A stretch of 64,000 bases of DNA, taken from the NCBI GenBank assembly GCA_944321165.1, contig CALUKE010000006.1, positions 62,001-126,000 of the forward strand, in the 5' to 3' direction. The DNA is from an uncultured Odoribacter sp. (GTDB lineage: Bacteria; Bacteroidota; Bacteroidia; Bacteroidales; Marinifilaceae). The position numbers and the translations under genes are program-made. The notes under the pieces were generated by a model that saw nothing but the letters and a program-made list of their open reading frames with translations, did not search any database and was not told the DNA's origin. How positions within the stretch are numbered: position 1 is the stretch's first letter; each line of letters begins with the position of its first letter. Shown piece after piece: positions 8,142 through 17,031 of the stretch.

Positions 8142-9968
8142 ATGAAACTGTATCATAAAATCCTCCTGTACCAAAGTAAATGGCTGAAGCCTTATTGTCG
8201 GAAATTACTGCGTGTGACAGATGCGGTGACCTTTTTGGCTTCTTTGTTATTGCTTGTCGGGGTCGTTTACGAACATGGATTTGTGATTTCTGTCATGACC
8301 CTGGCGGATTTGAATGTTTTGTACGAAGTGGTGTGGGTCGTGTTTTTGTTGCATGCCACCTTGCACATCGTACTGGCTTTTCGGGAGACGTTGAAAAAAT
8401 ACCGACCGTTTACCTGGGTTCTGAATGCATTGCTTTATTTGACGCTGTTGCCGGTCTTTTGGGGCATACCCGAGACTGGCCTGGGAAGATATGTTTGTCT
8501 TTTTCTGAATCATCGGACTTTTCATTTGGTGTTGCTGTTGCTGCTTGCACTGCTGCAACTGTCCTCCGGAGTGATCCGTCTGTTGGGGAAACGGACAAAT
8601 CCTTCTTTGATCCTGGCTGGCAGTTTTTTCTTTATTATCTGTTTGGGGACGGCATTGCTGTTATTGCCTCGTTGTACTTATGAAGGAATTTCCTGGGTCG
8701 ATGCTCTGTTTGTCTCGACCAGTGCCGTTTGTGTGACGGGGCTGGTGCCTGTCGATGTGGCGACGACCTTTACTGCTTTGGGTCAATGGGTGATTATTTT
8801 GTTGATACAGATAGGTGGCTTGGGCGTGATGACCCTGACCTGTTTTTTTGCCATGTTTTTTATGGGGAATACGTCGATTTATAATCAATTGGCTGTAAAG
8901 GATATGGTAAGTTCCGATTCTCTGTCTTCTTTGTTGTCGACTGTGATGTATGTGTTGCTGTTTACGCTGGTAATTGAAGGATTCGGTATGCTGATGCTTT
9001 TTTTCAGTATTCATGGCACTTTGGGGATGACGCTTCAGGAAGAATTGGTGTTTTCGGCTTTTCATGCGGTTTCGGCTTTTTGTAATGCAGGCTTTTCTAC
9101 TTTGTCGGGAAATCTGGGAAATCCACTGGTGATGCATCAGCACAATCTGCTGTATATGACTGTATCGGTTCTGATCATTTTGGGAGGAATCGGTTTCCCG
9201 ATATTGGTCAATCTTAAAAATATTGTCGGGTATTATCTGAAACGGCTGCTGTTTTGGATACGGACAGGAAAAAGAGATCGGCGGAAGATCTGGCATTTGT
9301 ATAATCTGAATACTAAGATTGTTCTGCTGATGACTTTGATATTGTTGTCGGGCGGGACGGTGGCAATTGCGTTTTTTGAATGGAATGGCGCTTTTGCCGG
9401 TATGAGTGCGGGGGATAAGTGTGTACAGGCTTTTTTCAATGCGACCTGCCCTCGAACGGCCGGTTTTTCCAGTGTCAGTCTTACCGCGTTTTCTTTGCAG
9501 AGTTTGTTGTTGATGCTGTTGCTGATGGCTATCGGTGGGGCGGCCCAGTCGACAGCCGGAGGTATTAAAGTGAACGCTTTTGCTGCGATTGTTTTGAATT
9601 TGTGGGCGGTGCTCCGGGGGAAAGAGCGGGTGGAGGTTTTTCGGCGGCAATTGTCTGACGATTCGATCCGTCGTTCGAATGCTACCTTGTTGATGTATCT
9701 GGTAATTTTGTTTGTCGGTGTTTTTGTCCTGAGTTTATTGGAACCTCAGGCTTCCTTGCTGGCTCTGATTTTTGAATGTACTTCGGCTTTGAGTACCGTC
9801 GGTTCCAGTTTGGATCTGACACCCACTTTGTGTAATGCAAGTAAACTTTGGGTATCTTTGCTGATGTTTGTCGGACGGGTCGGTGTAATTACGATTGTCT
9901 TGGGATTTGTCCGGGTGCAGCGGAATACCAAATATAAATATCCGAATGATCATTTAATAATCAATTAA
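8142..9968 (+). CDS. trkH: Potassium uptake membrane subunit, TrkH/KtrB family
   Basis: This is a 608-residue integral membrane protein. The first 160 residues add about four hydrophobic helices ahead of the usual pore core. The core shows four repeated selectivity-filter regions, including STSAVCVTGL, AVSAFCNAGFS, TCPRTAGFS and TSALSTVGSS. It moves K+ inward with H+ or Na+. A cytoplasmic TrkA/KtrA ring, encoded by the next gene five bases away, gates it. The N-terminal extension is seen in other Bacteroidetes TrkH proteins. TrkH and KtrB assignments are not clearly separable here. Confidence 0.93.
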   Translation: MKLYHKILLYQSKWLKPYCRKLLRVTDAVTFLASLLLLVGVVYEHGFVISVMTLADLNVLYEVVWVVFLLHATLHIVLAFRETLKKYRPFTWVLNALLYLTLLPVFWGIPETGLGRYVCLFLNHRTFHLVLLLLLALLQLSSGVIRLLGKRTNPSLILAGSFFFIICLGTALLLLPRCTYEGISWVDALFVSTSAVCVTGLVPVDVATTFTALGQWVIILLIQIGGLGVMTLTCFFAMFFMGNTSIYNQLAVKDMVSSDSLSSLLSTVMYVLLFTLVIEGFGMLMLFFSIHGTLGMTLQEELVFSAFHAVSAFCNAGFSTLSGNLGNPLVMHQHNLLYMTVSVLIILGGIGFPILVNLKNIVGYYLKRLLFWIRTGKRDRRKIWHLYNLNTKIVLLMTLILLSGGTVAIAFFEWNGAFAGMSAGDKCVQAFFNATCPRTAGFSSVSLTAFSLQSLLLMLLLMAIGGAAQSTAGGIKVNAFAAIVLNLWAVLRGKERVEVFRRQLSDDSIRRSNATLLMYLVILFVGVFVLSLLEPQASLLALIFECTSALSTVGSSLDLTPTLCNASKLWVSLLMFVGRVGVITIVLGFVRVQRNTKYKYPNDHLIIN

Positions 9969-9973
9969 TTGTT

Positions 9974-10660
9974 ATGAAATATATAATCATTGGCTTGGGA
10001 AATTATGGCGGAGGGTTGGCGGAAGAGTTGACCGTTATCGGGCATGAGGTAATCGGGGTAGACCTGAATGAGGGACGGGTGGAAGGATTAAAAGACAAAA
10101 TTGCCACAGCCTTTGTCCTGGATGCGACGGATAGTCTGGCTCTGGATGCACTGCCGTTGAAAGAAATCGATGTGGTTATTGTGGCGATTGGAGAAAACTT
10201 CGGCGCATCGGTTCGGGTGGTCGCTCTGTTAAAACAGAAGAAAGTCAAGCATATTTTCGCTCGTGCGATAGATCCGATACACAAGGCAATTCTGGATGCT
10301 TTCTCGATAGATAAGGTGCTGACTCCAGAACAGGATGCCGCCCGGGATTTTGCTCAGTTCCTGGCTTTGGGAATTCATGCCGAAGCTTTTCGGCTGGCAG
10401 ACGATTATTATGTGATGAAATTTAAGGTGCCGGAGAAATGTGTCGGATATTTTTTGCACGACCTGAATCTGGAACAGGATTTTCATTTGAAATTGATTGC
10501 TCTGGAACAAGCCATTGAAGTGAAAAATATTCTGGGAATGAAGACCTATCGGAAAGAAATTGTTTCGGATGTTTCAGATCATTATGTCTTGCAGAGCGAA
10601 GATGAGTTGATCTGTTATGGTTCCTACAATGATTTTCAGGCTCTCTGGAAGGTTTTTTGA
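9974..10660 (+). CDS. trkA: Potassium transporter regulatory subunit, TrkA/KtrA family
   Basis: This 228-residue protein carries one RCK unit. An N-terminal Rossmann fold (IIGLGNYGGGLAEEL, then the acidic VDLN at the end of strand 2) binds NAD(H) or ATP/ADP. A C-terminal TrkA_C domain starts at about residue 140. One RCK unit of about 220 residues is the KtrA form rather than the doubled TrkA of E. coli. It forms a cytoplasmic ring that gates the TrkH subunit encoded just upstream. It is the last gene of the unit. Confidence 0.92.
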   Translation: MKYIIIGLGNYGGGLAEELTVIGHEVIGVDLNEGRVEGLKDKIATAFVLDATDSLALDALPLKEIDVVIVAIGENFGASVRVVALLKQKKVKHIFARAIDPIHKAILDAFSIDKVLTPEQDAARDFAQFLALGIHAEAFRLADDYYVMKFKVPEKCVGYFLHDLNLEQDFHLKLIALEQAIEVKNILGMKTYRKEIVSDVSDHYVLQSEDELICYGSYNDFQALWKVF

Positions 10661-10717
10661 AAAGGAGGAAAATTTGATTTTTTCCCTTGTTTATTTTTTA
10701 CTTTCTTCTTTTTGCCT

Positions 10718-10725
10718 TATCTTTG
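10718..10725 (+). promoter_or_regulatory. Bacteroidetes-type -7 element for rpsU and the downstream operon
   Basis: TATCTTTG followed by CAC matches TAnnTTTG. The rpsU start lies about 210 bases downstream, so the transcript would carry a long leader. Confidence 0.7.
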
Positions 10726-10938
10726 CACTCCATTTTGATATGTTTAACGCATTAAAAATCAATCCAATTTGGAAGGGGGTGCTTAAAGCAAGGCAGACGG
10801 ATCGTTTAAATAAGAATCAAATAAACGCCTGTTTATCAGGCGAATGAGTTTTTTTTGGATAAGAAGGTCATGGCGGCGGATGCCGTAAAAGATGGCTTTC
10901 ATTTAATGCGTAAAATGTTTTATTAAAAAATTGAGATC
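10726..10938 (+). promoter_or_regulatory. Long rpsU leader with attenuator-like hairpin
   Basis: About 200 bases between the promoter and rpsU contain no convincing gene. At 10826-10842 a stem, CGCCTG/CAGGCG, with a TTTAT loop is followed by AATGAG and eight T. This resembles an intrinsic terminator placed inside the leader. A purine-rich GGAAGGGGGTG lies upstream at about 10770. Feedback or attenuation control of the ribosomal operon is a reasonable inference, but no known leader family was recognised. Confidence 0.45.
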
Positions 10939-11130
10939 ATGATTATTGTACCTTTAAAAGAAGGCGAAAATATTGAGAGAGCCTTAAAAAAATTTAAAAG
11001 AAAATTTGAAAAAACCGGTGTTGTAAAAGAGTTGAGAGATCGTCAGGCTTTTACAAAACCCTCCGTACGTAACCGTGCTCAGCGGATCAAAGCTGCTTAC
11101 AGACAGAGTTTGCAACAAGCTGAAGAATAA
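10939..11130 (+). CDS. rpsU: 30S ribosomal protein bS21
   Basis: This is a 63-residue basic protein of the bS21 family (MIIVPLKEGENIERALKKF at the start, then FTKPSVRNRAQR). It sits near the anti-Shine-Dalgarno end of 16S rRNA. Length is normal. The start ATG follows an A-rich stretch without a Shine-Dalgarno sequence, as is usual in this phylum. It opens the unit leading to xerC, hpf and tuf. Confidence 0.97.
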   Translation: MIIVPLKEGENIERALKKFKRKFEKTGVVKELRDRQAFTKPSVRNRAQRIKAAYRQSLQQAEE

Positions 11131-11200
11131 TAATTTTTTTTCCGGACTTGTTTTTTCCGGAAGAAAGTGTTAATTTGGATTCGTTTAGAGAGTGAAGGGT

Positions 11201-12124
11201 ATGGAAATAGATTCGTTTCTGGATTATTTGAGGCATGTGAAGCGTTATTCGGCGCTGACTGTAGCTGCTTATGAAAAGGATCTGAATCAATTTCGTGAGT
11301 TCTGTGAAAAGTGTGAGTCGATACAGCAAGAGACGGAAGTCACACCCAAGATGGTTCGACGTTTTGAAGTTGGCTTGATGTCCGGTAGTCTGGTGTTCGG
11401 CGATTTTGCTTCACCGAAGGCCTTGAAGCCCATGTGCGCTCGCTCTGTCCGGCGGAAATTGAGCTCTTTGAGAACTTATTTCCGTTATTTGATGCGGGAA
11501 GGGGTGGTGGCGGAAGATCCGACGGAAATGGTAGTGGCTCCGAAGATCGGTCGGAAATTACCGGTATTTGTCCCTGAAGATCAGATGGACGAATTGTTGG
11601 ATGGATTGGCGGAAGAAGCTGATTTTCCTATATTGCGCGACCGGATGGTGTTGATGACGGCTTATTATACCGGTATGAGACGTTCGGAACTGGTCAATTT
11701 GAAATTGGTCGATCTGGACTTGGGGGCTGCGGTCATTCGGGTGACCGGTAAAGGAGACAAACAACGGATCGTGCCGATGTTGGACGAATTGGTTGCTGCT
11801 TTTCGGTGCTACCTGGAGATGAGGAATGAGCGGGTGAAAGGCAAACATGAATTTCTGTTCGTGACCGATAAAGGAGCGCCGGTATATGATAAGTTTATTT
11901 ATCGTTTGGCGGAGAAATATTTGCGAAGAGTGACTTCTTTACGGAAACGGAGTCCGCATGTTTTGAGACACTCTTTTGCTACGGCGCTGCTGAATCATGG
12001 GGCTTGTATTGAAGCGATCCGGGAATTACTCGGGCACTCCAGTCTGGCTGCAACTCAGGTGTATACTCACAACTCTTTTGAGAGTCTGAAAAAGGTTTAT
12101 AATCAAGCTCACCCCCGGGCTTAA
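11201..12124 (+). CDS. xerC: Tyrosine recombinase XerC
   Basis: This is a 307-residue protein from ATG 11201; an in-frame GTG three codons upstream is less likely. It has an N-terminal SAM-like DNA-binding domain (residues 1-105) and a C-terminal catalytic domain. The catalytic residues are Arg160 in TGMRRSEL, the Lys in GKGDKQR, His253 and Arg256 in HVLRH, His279 in LGHSS and Tyr288. Xer proteins resolve chromosome dimers at dif with FtsK. Placement between rpsU and hpf is the standard Bacteroidetes position, which supports a housekeeping Xer rather than a mobile-element integrase. Confidence 0.9.
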   Translation: MEIDSFLDYLRHVKRYSALTVAAYEKDLNQFREFCEKCESIQQETEVTPKMVRRFEVGLMSGSLVFGDFASPKALKPMCARSVRRKLSSLRTYFRYLMREGVVAEDPTEMVVAPKIGRKLPVFVPEDQMDELLDGLAEEADFPILRDRMVLMTAYYTGMRRSELVNLKLVDLDLGAAVIRVTGKGDKQRIVPMLDELVAAFRCYLEMRNERVKGKHEFLFVTDKGAPVYDKFIYRLAEKYLRRVTSLRKRSPHVLRHSFATALLNHGACIEAIRELLGHSSLAATQVYTHNSFESLKKVYNQAHPRA

Positions 12125-12142
12125 AATTTAAGGAGGATTATT

Positions 12143-12442
12143 ATGGACATCAAAATTAATTCAGTCGGTTTTTCCGCCTCTTCTCAATTGGAAGAGTTTA
12201 TCCAGAAGAAAGTATCGAAATGGGATAAATACCATGATGGAATCATTGGTTCTGAACTGACCCTGAAATTGGAAAAAGACGATAATCTCGAAAATAAAGT
12301 CGTGGAAGTTCGTGTGAATGTGAAGGGACAGGAAGTTTTTGCCAAGAAAAATGCCAAAAAGTTTGAGGAGGCAGTAGATGAACTGTATGATGTTGTGAAA
12401 CGTCAGCTGGTAAAGATTAAAGAAAAAGAAAGAGAGTGTTAA
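12143..12442 (+). CDS. hpf: Ribosome hibernation-promoting factor, short form
   Basis: This 99-residue protein has the HPF/RaiA fold: IKINSVGF, then a helix LEEFIQKKVSKW, then the VEVRVNVKGQ strand, then a basic last helix. It lacks the C-terminal dimer domain of long HPF. It binds the decoding centre of idle 30S subunits. It lies 18 bases after xerC in the same unit, ahead of the tuf promoter. Confidence 0.9.
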   Translation: MDIKINSVGFSASSQLEEFIQKKVSKWDKYHDGIIGSELTLKLEKDDNLENKVVEVRVNVKGQEVFAKKNAKKFEEAVDELYDVVKRQLVKIKEKEREC

Positions 12443-12505
12443 AGATTTTGAGTCGTTGTCGGAAACGAAAATGACTTGAAATGAATCAACTTTCAGTAAA
12501 ATAAT

Positions 12506-12536
12506 TTTGTGAAACAGAATTATTTGATTATATTTG
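12506..12536 (+). promoter_or_regulatory. Full Bacteroidetes promoter for tuf
   Basis: TTTG at 12506-12509 and TATATTTG at 12529-12536 are separated by exactly 19 bases, the phylum consensus. The leader to the tuf ATG is about 110 bases. This gives tuf a strong promoter of its own, separate from the rpsU promoter. Confidence 0.85.
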
Positions 12537-12653
12537 CACGCTCAAAAGAAGGGGTTGATAGGGCTTGGTGTATATAAGTTCTTGATTTCCTGATGTTTTT
12601 TGTATGTGGAGTTATTTGATATAAATTGTTTAATAATAAAAAGTTTTTGAATC

Positions 12654-13841
12654 ATGGCTAAAGAAAAGTTTGATAGGTCGAAACCGCACGTAAATATCGG
12701 AACTATCGGTCACGTTGACCACGGTAAAACCACTTTGACGGCAGCAATCACTACCGTATTGGCAAAAAGAGGTCTTTCTGAAGTAAAATCATTCGATCAG
12801 ATCGATAATGCTCCGGAAGAAAAAGAGAGAGGTATCACCATCAATACTTCGCACGTAGAATATCAGACGGCAACTCGTCACTATGCACACGTTGACTGTC
12901 CGGGTCACGCCGACTATGTAAAGAATATGGTTACCGGTGCTGCTCAGATGGACGGTGCTATTTTGGTTTGTGCCGCTACAGACGGTCCGATGCCTCAGAC
13001 TCGTGAGCACATCCTGTTGGCTCGTCAGGTAAACGTTCCGAGAATCGTTGTATTCCTGAACAAAGTGGATATGGTTGACGATCCCGAAATGTTGGAATTG
13101 GTTGAAATGGAAGTTCGTGAATTGTTGTCATTCTATCAGTATGATGGAGACAATACCCCGATCATCCTGGGTTCTGCTCTGGGTGCATTGAACGGCGAAC
13201 CGAAATGGGAAGAGAAAGTAATGGAACTGATGGATGCTGTGGATACTTGGATTCCGCTTCCTCCGCGTGACAATGAAAAACCTTTCTTGATGCCGGTTGA
13301 GGACGTATTCTCAATTACAGGTCGTGGTACAGTGGCTACCGGACGTATCGAAACAGGTGTTGTTCATGTTGGTGATGAACTGGAAATCATCGGTTTGGGT
13401 GCTGATGGCAAGAAAACTGTATGTACCGGTGTTGAAATGTTCCGTAAATTGTTGGATGAAGGAGAAGCTGGTGACAACGTAGGTTTGTTGCTGCGTGGTA
13501 TCGACAAGAACGAAATCAAACGTGGTATGGTATTGGCAAAACCGGGTTCAGTGAAGCCTCACAAGAAATTCAAGGCTGAGGTTTATATCCTGAAGAAAGA
13601 AGAAGGTGGTCGTCATACTCCGTTCCACAATAAGTACAGACCTCAGTTCTATCTGCGTACAATGGACGTAACCGGTGAAATCACTCTGCCGGAAGGAACT
13701 GAAATGGTAATGCCGGGCGATAACGTAACAATTACAGTTGAATTGTTGACTCCGGTTGCATGCTCTCTGGGTCTCCGCTTCGCTATCCGTGAAGGTGGTC
13801 GTACCGTAGGTGCTGGTCAGATTACAGAAATTCTGGAATAA
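12654..13841 (+). CDS. tuf: Elongation factor Tu
   Basis: This is a 395-residue GTPase that delivers aminoacyl-tRNA to the ribosome. The G motifs are complete: GHVDHGKTT (G1), the [12 protein letters not shown] switch region, DCPGHADY (G3) and NKVDM (G4). Domains II and III follow at full length. It has its own consensus promoter. A long hairpin and tRNA-Trp come after it. Confidence 0.99.
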   Translation: MAKEKFDRSKPHVNIGTIGHVDHGKTTLTAAITTVLAKRGLSEVKSFDQIDNAPEEKERGITINTSHVEYQTATRHYAHVDCPGHADYVKNMVTGAAQMDGAILVCAATDGPMPQTREHILLARQVNVPRIVVFLNKVDMVDDPEMLELVEMEVRELLSFYQYDGDNTPIILGSALGALNGEPKWEEKVMELMDAVDTWIPLPPRDNEKPFLMPVEDVFSITGRGTVATGRIETGVVHVGDELEIIGLGADGKKTVCTGVEMFRKLLDEGEAGDNVGLLLRGIDKNEIKRGMVLAKPGSVKPHKKFKAEVYILKKEEGGRHTPFHNKYRPQFYLRTMDVTGEITLPEGTEMVMPGDNVTITVELLTPVACSLGLRFAIREGGRTVGAGQITEILE

Positions 13842-13848
13842 TACGATC

Positions 13849-13887
13849 TTGATTTACGATTCCGGTTCATTTGGAATCGTAAATCAA
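13849..13887 (+). repeat. Perfect 15-bp hairpin between tuf and tRNA-Trp
   Basis: TTGATTTACGATTCC (13849-13863) and its exact reverse complement (13873-13887) flank a 9-base loop. The hairpin starts seven bases after the tuf stop and ends three bases before the tRNA. It has no T-run, so it is probably an RNA-processing or mRNA-stabilising stem rather than a terminator. Confidence 0.75.
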
Positions 13888-13890
13888 TAC

Positions 13891-13963
13891 ACGGGTGTAG
13901 CTCAGTTGGTAGAGCACTGGTCTCCAAAACCAGGTGTCGGGAGTTCGAGTCTCTCCTCCCGTG
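13891..13963 (+). tRNA. tRNA-Trp (CCA anticodon)
   Basis: A 73-base cloverleaf begins ACGGGTG and ends CTCCCGTG. The D-arm has GCTCAGTTGGTAGAGC, the anticodon loop is CTCCAAA with anticodon CCA, and the T-loop is TTCGAGT. The acceptor stem has one T-T mismatch. The 3' CCA is not encoded. A Trp tRNA between tuf and secE is the usual bacterial arrangement. Confidence 0.96.
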
Positions 13964-14021
13964 CAGAATATTTTAATTTTAATTGTCTGCGGACAATTTA
14001 AAAGGTACAATCAAAGTTAAA

Positions 14022-14213
14022 ATGAAAATAAAAGCTTATTTCTCAGACGTTTATAACGAGCTGGTCAATAAAGTCTCCTGGCCATCATGGGCTGAACTCC
14101 AGAGCAGTGCAACCATCGTAATGATTGCTTCCGTCATTATCGCATTGGGTATTTTTGTGATGGATTTTTCGTTCAGACACATAATGGATTTCATATACAG
14201 TATGTTTTATTAA
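14022..14213 (+). CDS. secE: Preprotein translocase subunit SecE
   Basis: This is a 63-residue, single-helix SecE from ATG 14022; an upstream in-frame TTG at 13983 would begin 20 bases after the tRNA and is unlikely. A short amphipathic N-terminal helix (YFSDVYNELVNKVSWPSW) precedes one membrane helix around residues 33-55. SecE clamps the SecY channel. It is 17 bases ahead of nusG. Confidence 0.93.
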   Translation: MKIKAYFSDVYNELVNKVSWPSWAELQSSATIVMIASVIIALGIFVMDFSFRHIMDFIYSMFY

Positions 14214-14230
14214 TTCTTCAGGACTGAGAC

Positions 14231-14779
14231 ATGGCAGAAGTTAAAAAAAGATGGTATGTACTTCGGGTGATCGGAGGAAAGGAAAAGAAGGTGAAGGAGT
14301 ACATCGAAAATGAAGTTGCCAGTTTAGGGCTGCAGGATTATGTTTCGCAGGTTTTGATACCTACCGAGAAGATCTATCAGGTGCGTAATGGAAAAAAGAT
14401 CAGTAAAGAACGGAATTTTTTCCCGGGTTATGTGATGATAGAGGCGGCACTTGTCGGTGAAATTCCCCACATGCTTCGTGACATCACGAACGTGATTGGC
14501 TTCCTGGGGGAGACCAAAGGCGGTGATCCGGTTCCGATGCGTCAATCGGAGGTCAAGCGGATTCTTGGTACGGTGGATGAAATGGCGGAACAACCCGAGG
14601 AGATAAACATACCTTATGTCGTTGGCGAATCGGTCAAAGTTACAGACGGTCCGTTCAACGGTTTTACCGGTGTGATAGAGGAAGTGAATAACGACAAGAA
14701 ACGGGTGAAAGTAATTGTCAAGGTTTTTGGTCGTCAGACACCCCTCGAACTGAGTTTCATGCAGGTAGAAAAAGAATAA
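14231..14779 (+). CDS. nusG: Transcription antitermination factor NusG
   Basis: This is a 182-residue protein with the NGN domain (WYVLRVIGGKEKKVKEYIE, then FFPGYVMIEA) and a C-terminal KOW domain (VKVTDGPFNGFTGVIEEV). It binds RNA polymerase, and its KOW domain contacts Rho or ribosomal protein S10. The length is normal, and it lies between secE and rplK as in most bacteria. Confidence 0.97.
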   Translation: MAEVKKRWYVLRVIGGKEKKVKEYIENEVASLGLQDYVSQVLIPTEKIYQVRNGKKISKERNFFPGYVMIEAALVGEIPHMLRDITNVIGFLGETKGGDPVPMRQSEVKRILGTVDEMAEQPEEINIPYVVGESVKVTDGPFNGFTGVIEEVNNDKKRVKVIVKVFGRQTPLELSFMQVEKE

Positions 14780-14804
14780 CACAATTATTTGATTTTAGAA
14801 AGAA

Positions 14805-15242
14805 ATGGCAAAAGAAGTTGAAGCTCTTATCAAGCTACAGATTAAAGCTGGTGCCGCGAATCCTTCCCCTCCAGTAGGTCCTGCCTTAGGTTCTAAAGGA
14901 GTCAATATTATGGACTTCTGTAAACAATTCAATGCGAGAACTCAGGATCAGGCAGGGAAGATTATTCCGGTAATTATTCAGGTTTACGGTGATAAGTCAT
15001 TTGATTTTATTACCAAACAACCGCCGGTTGCTATTCAGCTTTTAGAAGCTGCAAAAATCAAATCCGGTTCTGCAGAACCCAACCGTAAAAAGGTGGCTTC
15101 TTTGTCTTGGGACAAGGTAAAAGAGATTGCAGAAGGAAAAATGAGCGATTTGAATGCTTTTGAAATTGAAAAAGCAATGAGTATGGTAGCTGGAACTGCC
15201 AGAAGTATGGGAATCACCATCGACGGTGAGAAACCTTTTTAA
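14805..15242 (+). CDS. rplK: 50S ribosomal protein uL11
   Basis: This is a 145-residue uL11 with the conserved Pro-rich N-terminus ([20 protein letters not shown]), which contacts release factors and the GTPase centre. The C-terminal domain binds 23S rRNA. It is followed 24 bases later by rplA. Confidence 0.98.
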   Translation: MAKEVEALIKLQIKAGAANPSPPVGPALGSKGVNIMDFCKQFNARTQDQAGKIIPVIIQVYGDKSFDFITKQPPVAIQLLEAAKIKSGSAEPNRKKVASLSWDKVKEIAEGKMSDLNAFEIEKAMSMVAGTARSMGITIDGEKPF

Positions 15243-15266
15243 TGAATTTGTAATACTTCAAACGTA

Positions 15267-15962
15267 ATGAGTAAACTGACAAAAAATAAGAAGTTAGCTT
15301 TAGAAAAGATCGAAAATGGTAAAGCTTATACCATTGAAGAAGCTGCTAAGCTGGTAAAAGAAATTACTTTTACCAAGTTTGATGCGTCAGTTGACATAGA
15401 CGTTCGTCTGGGGGTAGACCCGCGTAAAGCCAATCAAATGGTACGCGGCGTTGTCACCTTGCCCCATGGAACCGGAAAAGAAATCAGAGTGTTGGTTCTC
15501 TGTACACCTGACAAGGTGGAAGAGGCTAAAGCTGCCGGAGCCGACTATGTTGGTTTGGATGAGTATATTGAAAAGTTGAAATCAGGTTGGACCGATATCG
15601 ACATCATCATTACGATGCCTGCCATCATGGGTAAAATTGGTGCTTTAGGACGAATCCTAGGTCCGCGTGGATTGATGCCAAACCCGAAGAGTGGTACCGT
15701 TACAATGGAAATCGGTAAGGCTGTTCAGGAAGTTAAGCAGGGAAAAATTGATTTTAAAGTTGACAAATTTGGTATCGTACACACTTCAATCGGTAAAGTG
15801 AACTTTGACGCAGAGAAGATCAAAGATAATGCCCGTGAGTTCATGGCCACTATCCAGAAATTGAAACCGTCTTCCGCTAAAGGTACTTATGTGAAGAGCG
15901 TGTTCCTGTCAAGTACAATGAGTCCCGGTATTAAGTTAGACGTTAAGTCATTACTTGATTAG
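15267..15962 (+). CDS. rplA: 50S ribosomal protein uL1
   Basis: This is a 231-residue uL1 with the L1 signature around [18 protein letters not shown] and normal length. It forms the mobile L1 stalk that moves E-site tRNA. In E. coli it represses its own operon. The short gaps here show no obvious copy of that binding site. Confidence 0.98.
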   Translation: MSKLTKNKKLALEKIENGKAYTIEEAAKLVKEITFTKFDASVDIDVRLGVDPRKANQMVRGVVTLPHGTGKEIRVLVLCTPDKVEEAKAAGADYVGLDEYIEKLKSGWTDIDIIITMPAIMGKIGALGRILGPRGLMPNPKSGTVTMEIGKAVQEVKQGKIDFKVDKFGIVHTSIGKVNFDAEKIKDNAREFMATIQKLKPSSAKGTYVKSVFLSSTMSPGIKLDVKSLLD

Positions 15963-15990
15963 TTATTAACCTTTAAAGGTCATTTGTAGA

Positions 15991-16509
15991 ATGAAAAGGG
16001 AAGAAAAACAAGTAATCATAGCCAATTTGACTGAGCAGATCAAAGCACACAAGCATATCTATATCAGTGATATCTCTGAGTTGGATGCTGCTGCTACGCA
16101 GGAATTGCGTAAAGCTTGCTACGACGCCGGTATCAAACTGATCCAGGTAAAAAATACCTTGTTGCGTGTGGCTCTGGACGGTCTGGATACCGACTATAAT
16201 GAGATTTATAGCGCCTTGACAGGCTCCAGTGCTGTGATGCTCTCAGAAACAGGTAATGCGCCTGCGAAACTGATCAAAGAGTTCCGCAAGACTCATGACA
16301 AACCTGTACTGAAGGCTGCTTTTGTGGAAGAATGTGCCTATGTGGGTGAAAATCAGCTGGACACACTCGTAAGCATCAAATCGAAAGAAGAGTTGCTGGG
16401 AGATATCGTTCTGTTGTTGCAGTCACCGATGCAAAAACTTATCTCTGCCCTGGAATCAGGGAAGAATACTATCGGAGGAGTGCTTAAAACTCTGGAAGAT
16501 AGAGCATAA
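15991..16509 (+). CDS. rplJ: 50S ribosomal protein uL10
   Basis: This is a 172-residue uL10, the base of the L7/L12 stalk. It begins MKREEKQVIIANLTEQI and has the usual rRNA-binding N-terminal domain, then a helical tail for bL12 dimers. Only 28 bases separate it from rplA, so the long L10 leader of other phyla is absent at this position. Confidence 0.97.
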   Translation: MKREEKQVIIANLTEQIKAHKHIYISDISELDAAATQELRKACYDAGIKLIQVKNTLLRVALDGLDTDYNEIYSALTGSSAVMLSETGNAPAKLIKEFRKTHDKPVLKAAFVEECAYVGENQLDTLVSIKSKEELLGDIVLLLQSPMQKLISALESGKNTIGGVLKTLEDRA

Positions 16510-16559
16510 TTTATATTATTATTATTTTTTGAATAAAAACATTTTAAATACTTATCGAG

Positions 16560-16937
16560 ATGGCAGATTTGAAAAAACTTGCAGAAGAATTAGTTAACCT
16601 GACAGTAAAAGACGTAAAAGAGTTAGCTGACATCCTTAAAGAAGAATACGGTATCGAACCTGCAGCTGCTGCTGTTGCTGTTGCTGCTCCTGCTGCTGGT
16701 GGCGAAGGTGCTGCTGCTGCTGAACAGACCGAGTTCGATGTAATCCTGAAATCAGGTGGTCAGTCTAAATTGGCTGTTGTGAAATTAGTAAAAGAACTGA
16801 CCGGTCTTGGACTGAAAGAAGCTAAGGAATTAGTTGACAAGGCTCCGGCTCCTTTGAAAGAAAAAGTTTCTAAGGAAGAAGCTGCACAATTGAAAGCTCA
16901 ACTGGAAGAAGCAGGAGCTGAAGTTGAACTTAAATAA
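16560..16937 (+). CDS. rplL: 50S ribosomal protein bL12
   Basis: This is a 125-residue bL12. An N-terminal dimer helix is joined by an Ala/Gly-rich hinge (about residues 36-58) to the C-terminal factor-binding domain ([18 protein letters not shown] and [11 protein letters not shown]). It recruits translation GTPases. A hairpin lies between it and rpoB. Confidence 0.98.
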   Translation: MADLKKLAEELVNLTVKDVKELADILKEEYGIEPAAAAVAVAAPAAGGEGAAAAEQTEFDVILKSGGQSKLAVVKLVKELTGLGLKEAKELVDKAPAPLKEKVSKEEAAQLKAQLEEAGAEVELK

Positions 16938-16961
16938 GTCATAGACCCCTGTGGGTTTTGA

Positions 16962-16990
16962 GGTTTAGAGTCACTTTTTGACTCTAAACC
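16962..16990 (+). terminator. Hairpin between rplL and rpoB (partial terminator or processing site)
   Basis: GGTTTAGAGTC and GACTCTAAACC form a perfect 11-bp stem with a 7-base loop, followed by ATTTTGTTGTTATTATT. The U-rich tail is interrupted, which suggests attenuation or RNA cleavage between ribosomal and polymerase genes. E. coli has an attenuator and an RNase III site at the same place. Confidence 0.7.
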
Positions 16991-17031
16991 ATTTTGTTGT
17001 TATTATTGTTTAGGTTCCAAAAAATTATTAG

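Noticed and set aside
8661..9650. A 329-codon antisense frame opposite trkH
   Set aside because: Composition typical of reverse-strand shadows of membrane proteins, with no start context or family match.
11140..11162. TTCCGGA/TCCGGAA stem between rpsU and xerC as a terminator
   Set aside because: No T-run follows the stem on either strand; it is probably chance or a weak processing signal.
11201..13963. XerC plus tRNA-Trp as an integrase and attachment site of a genomic island
   Set aside because: The two are separated by hpf and tuf, the order is the ordinary housekeeping one, and no duplicated tRNA end or mobile genes are visible.
15963..15990. L10-type autoregulatory leader before rplJ
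   Set aside because: The gap is only 28 bases and cannot hold the known structure.
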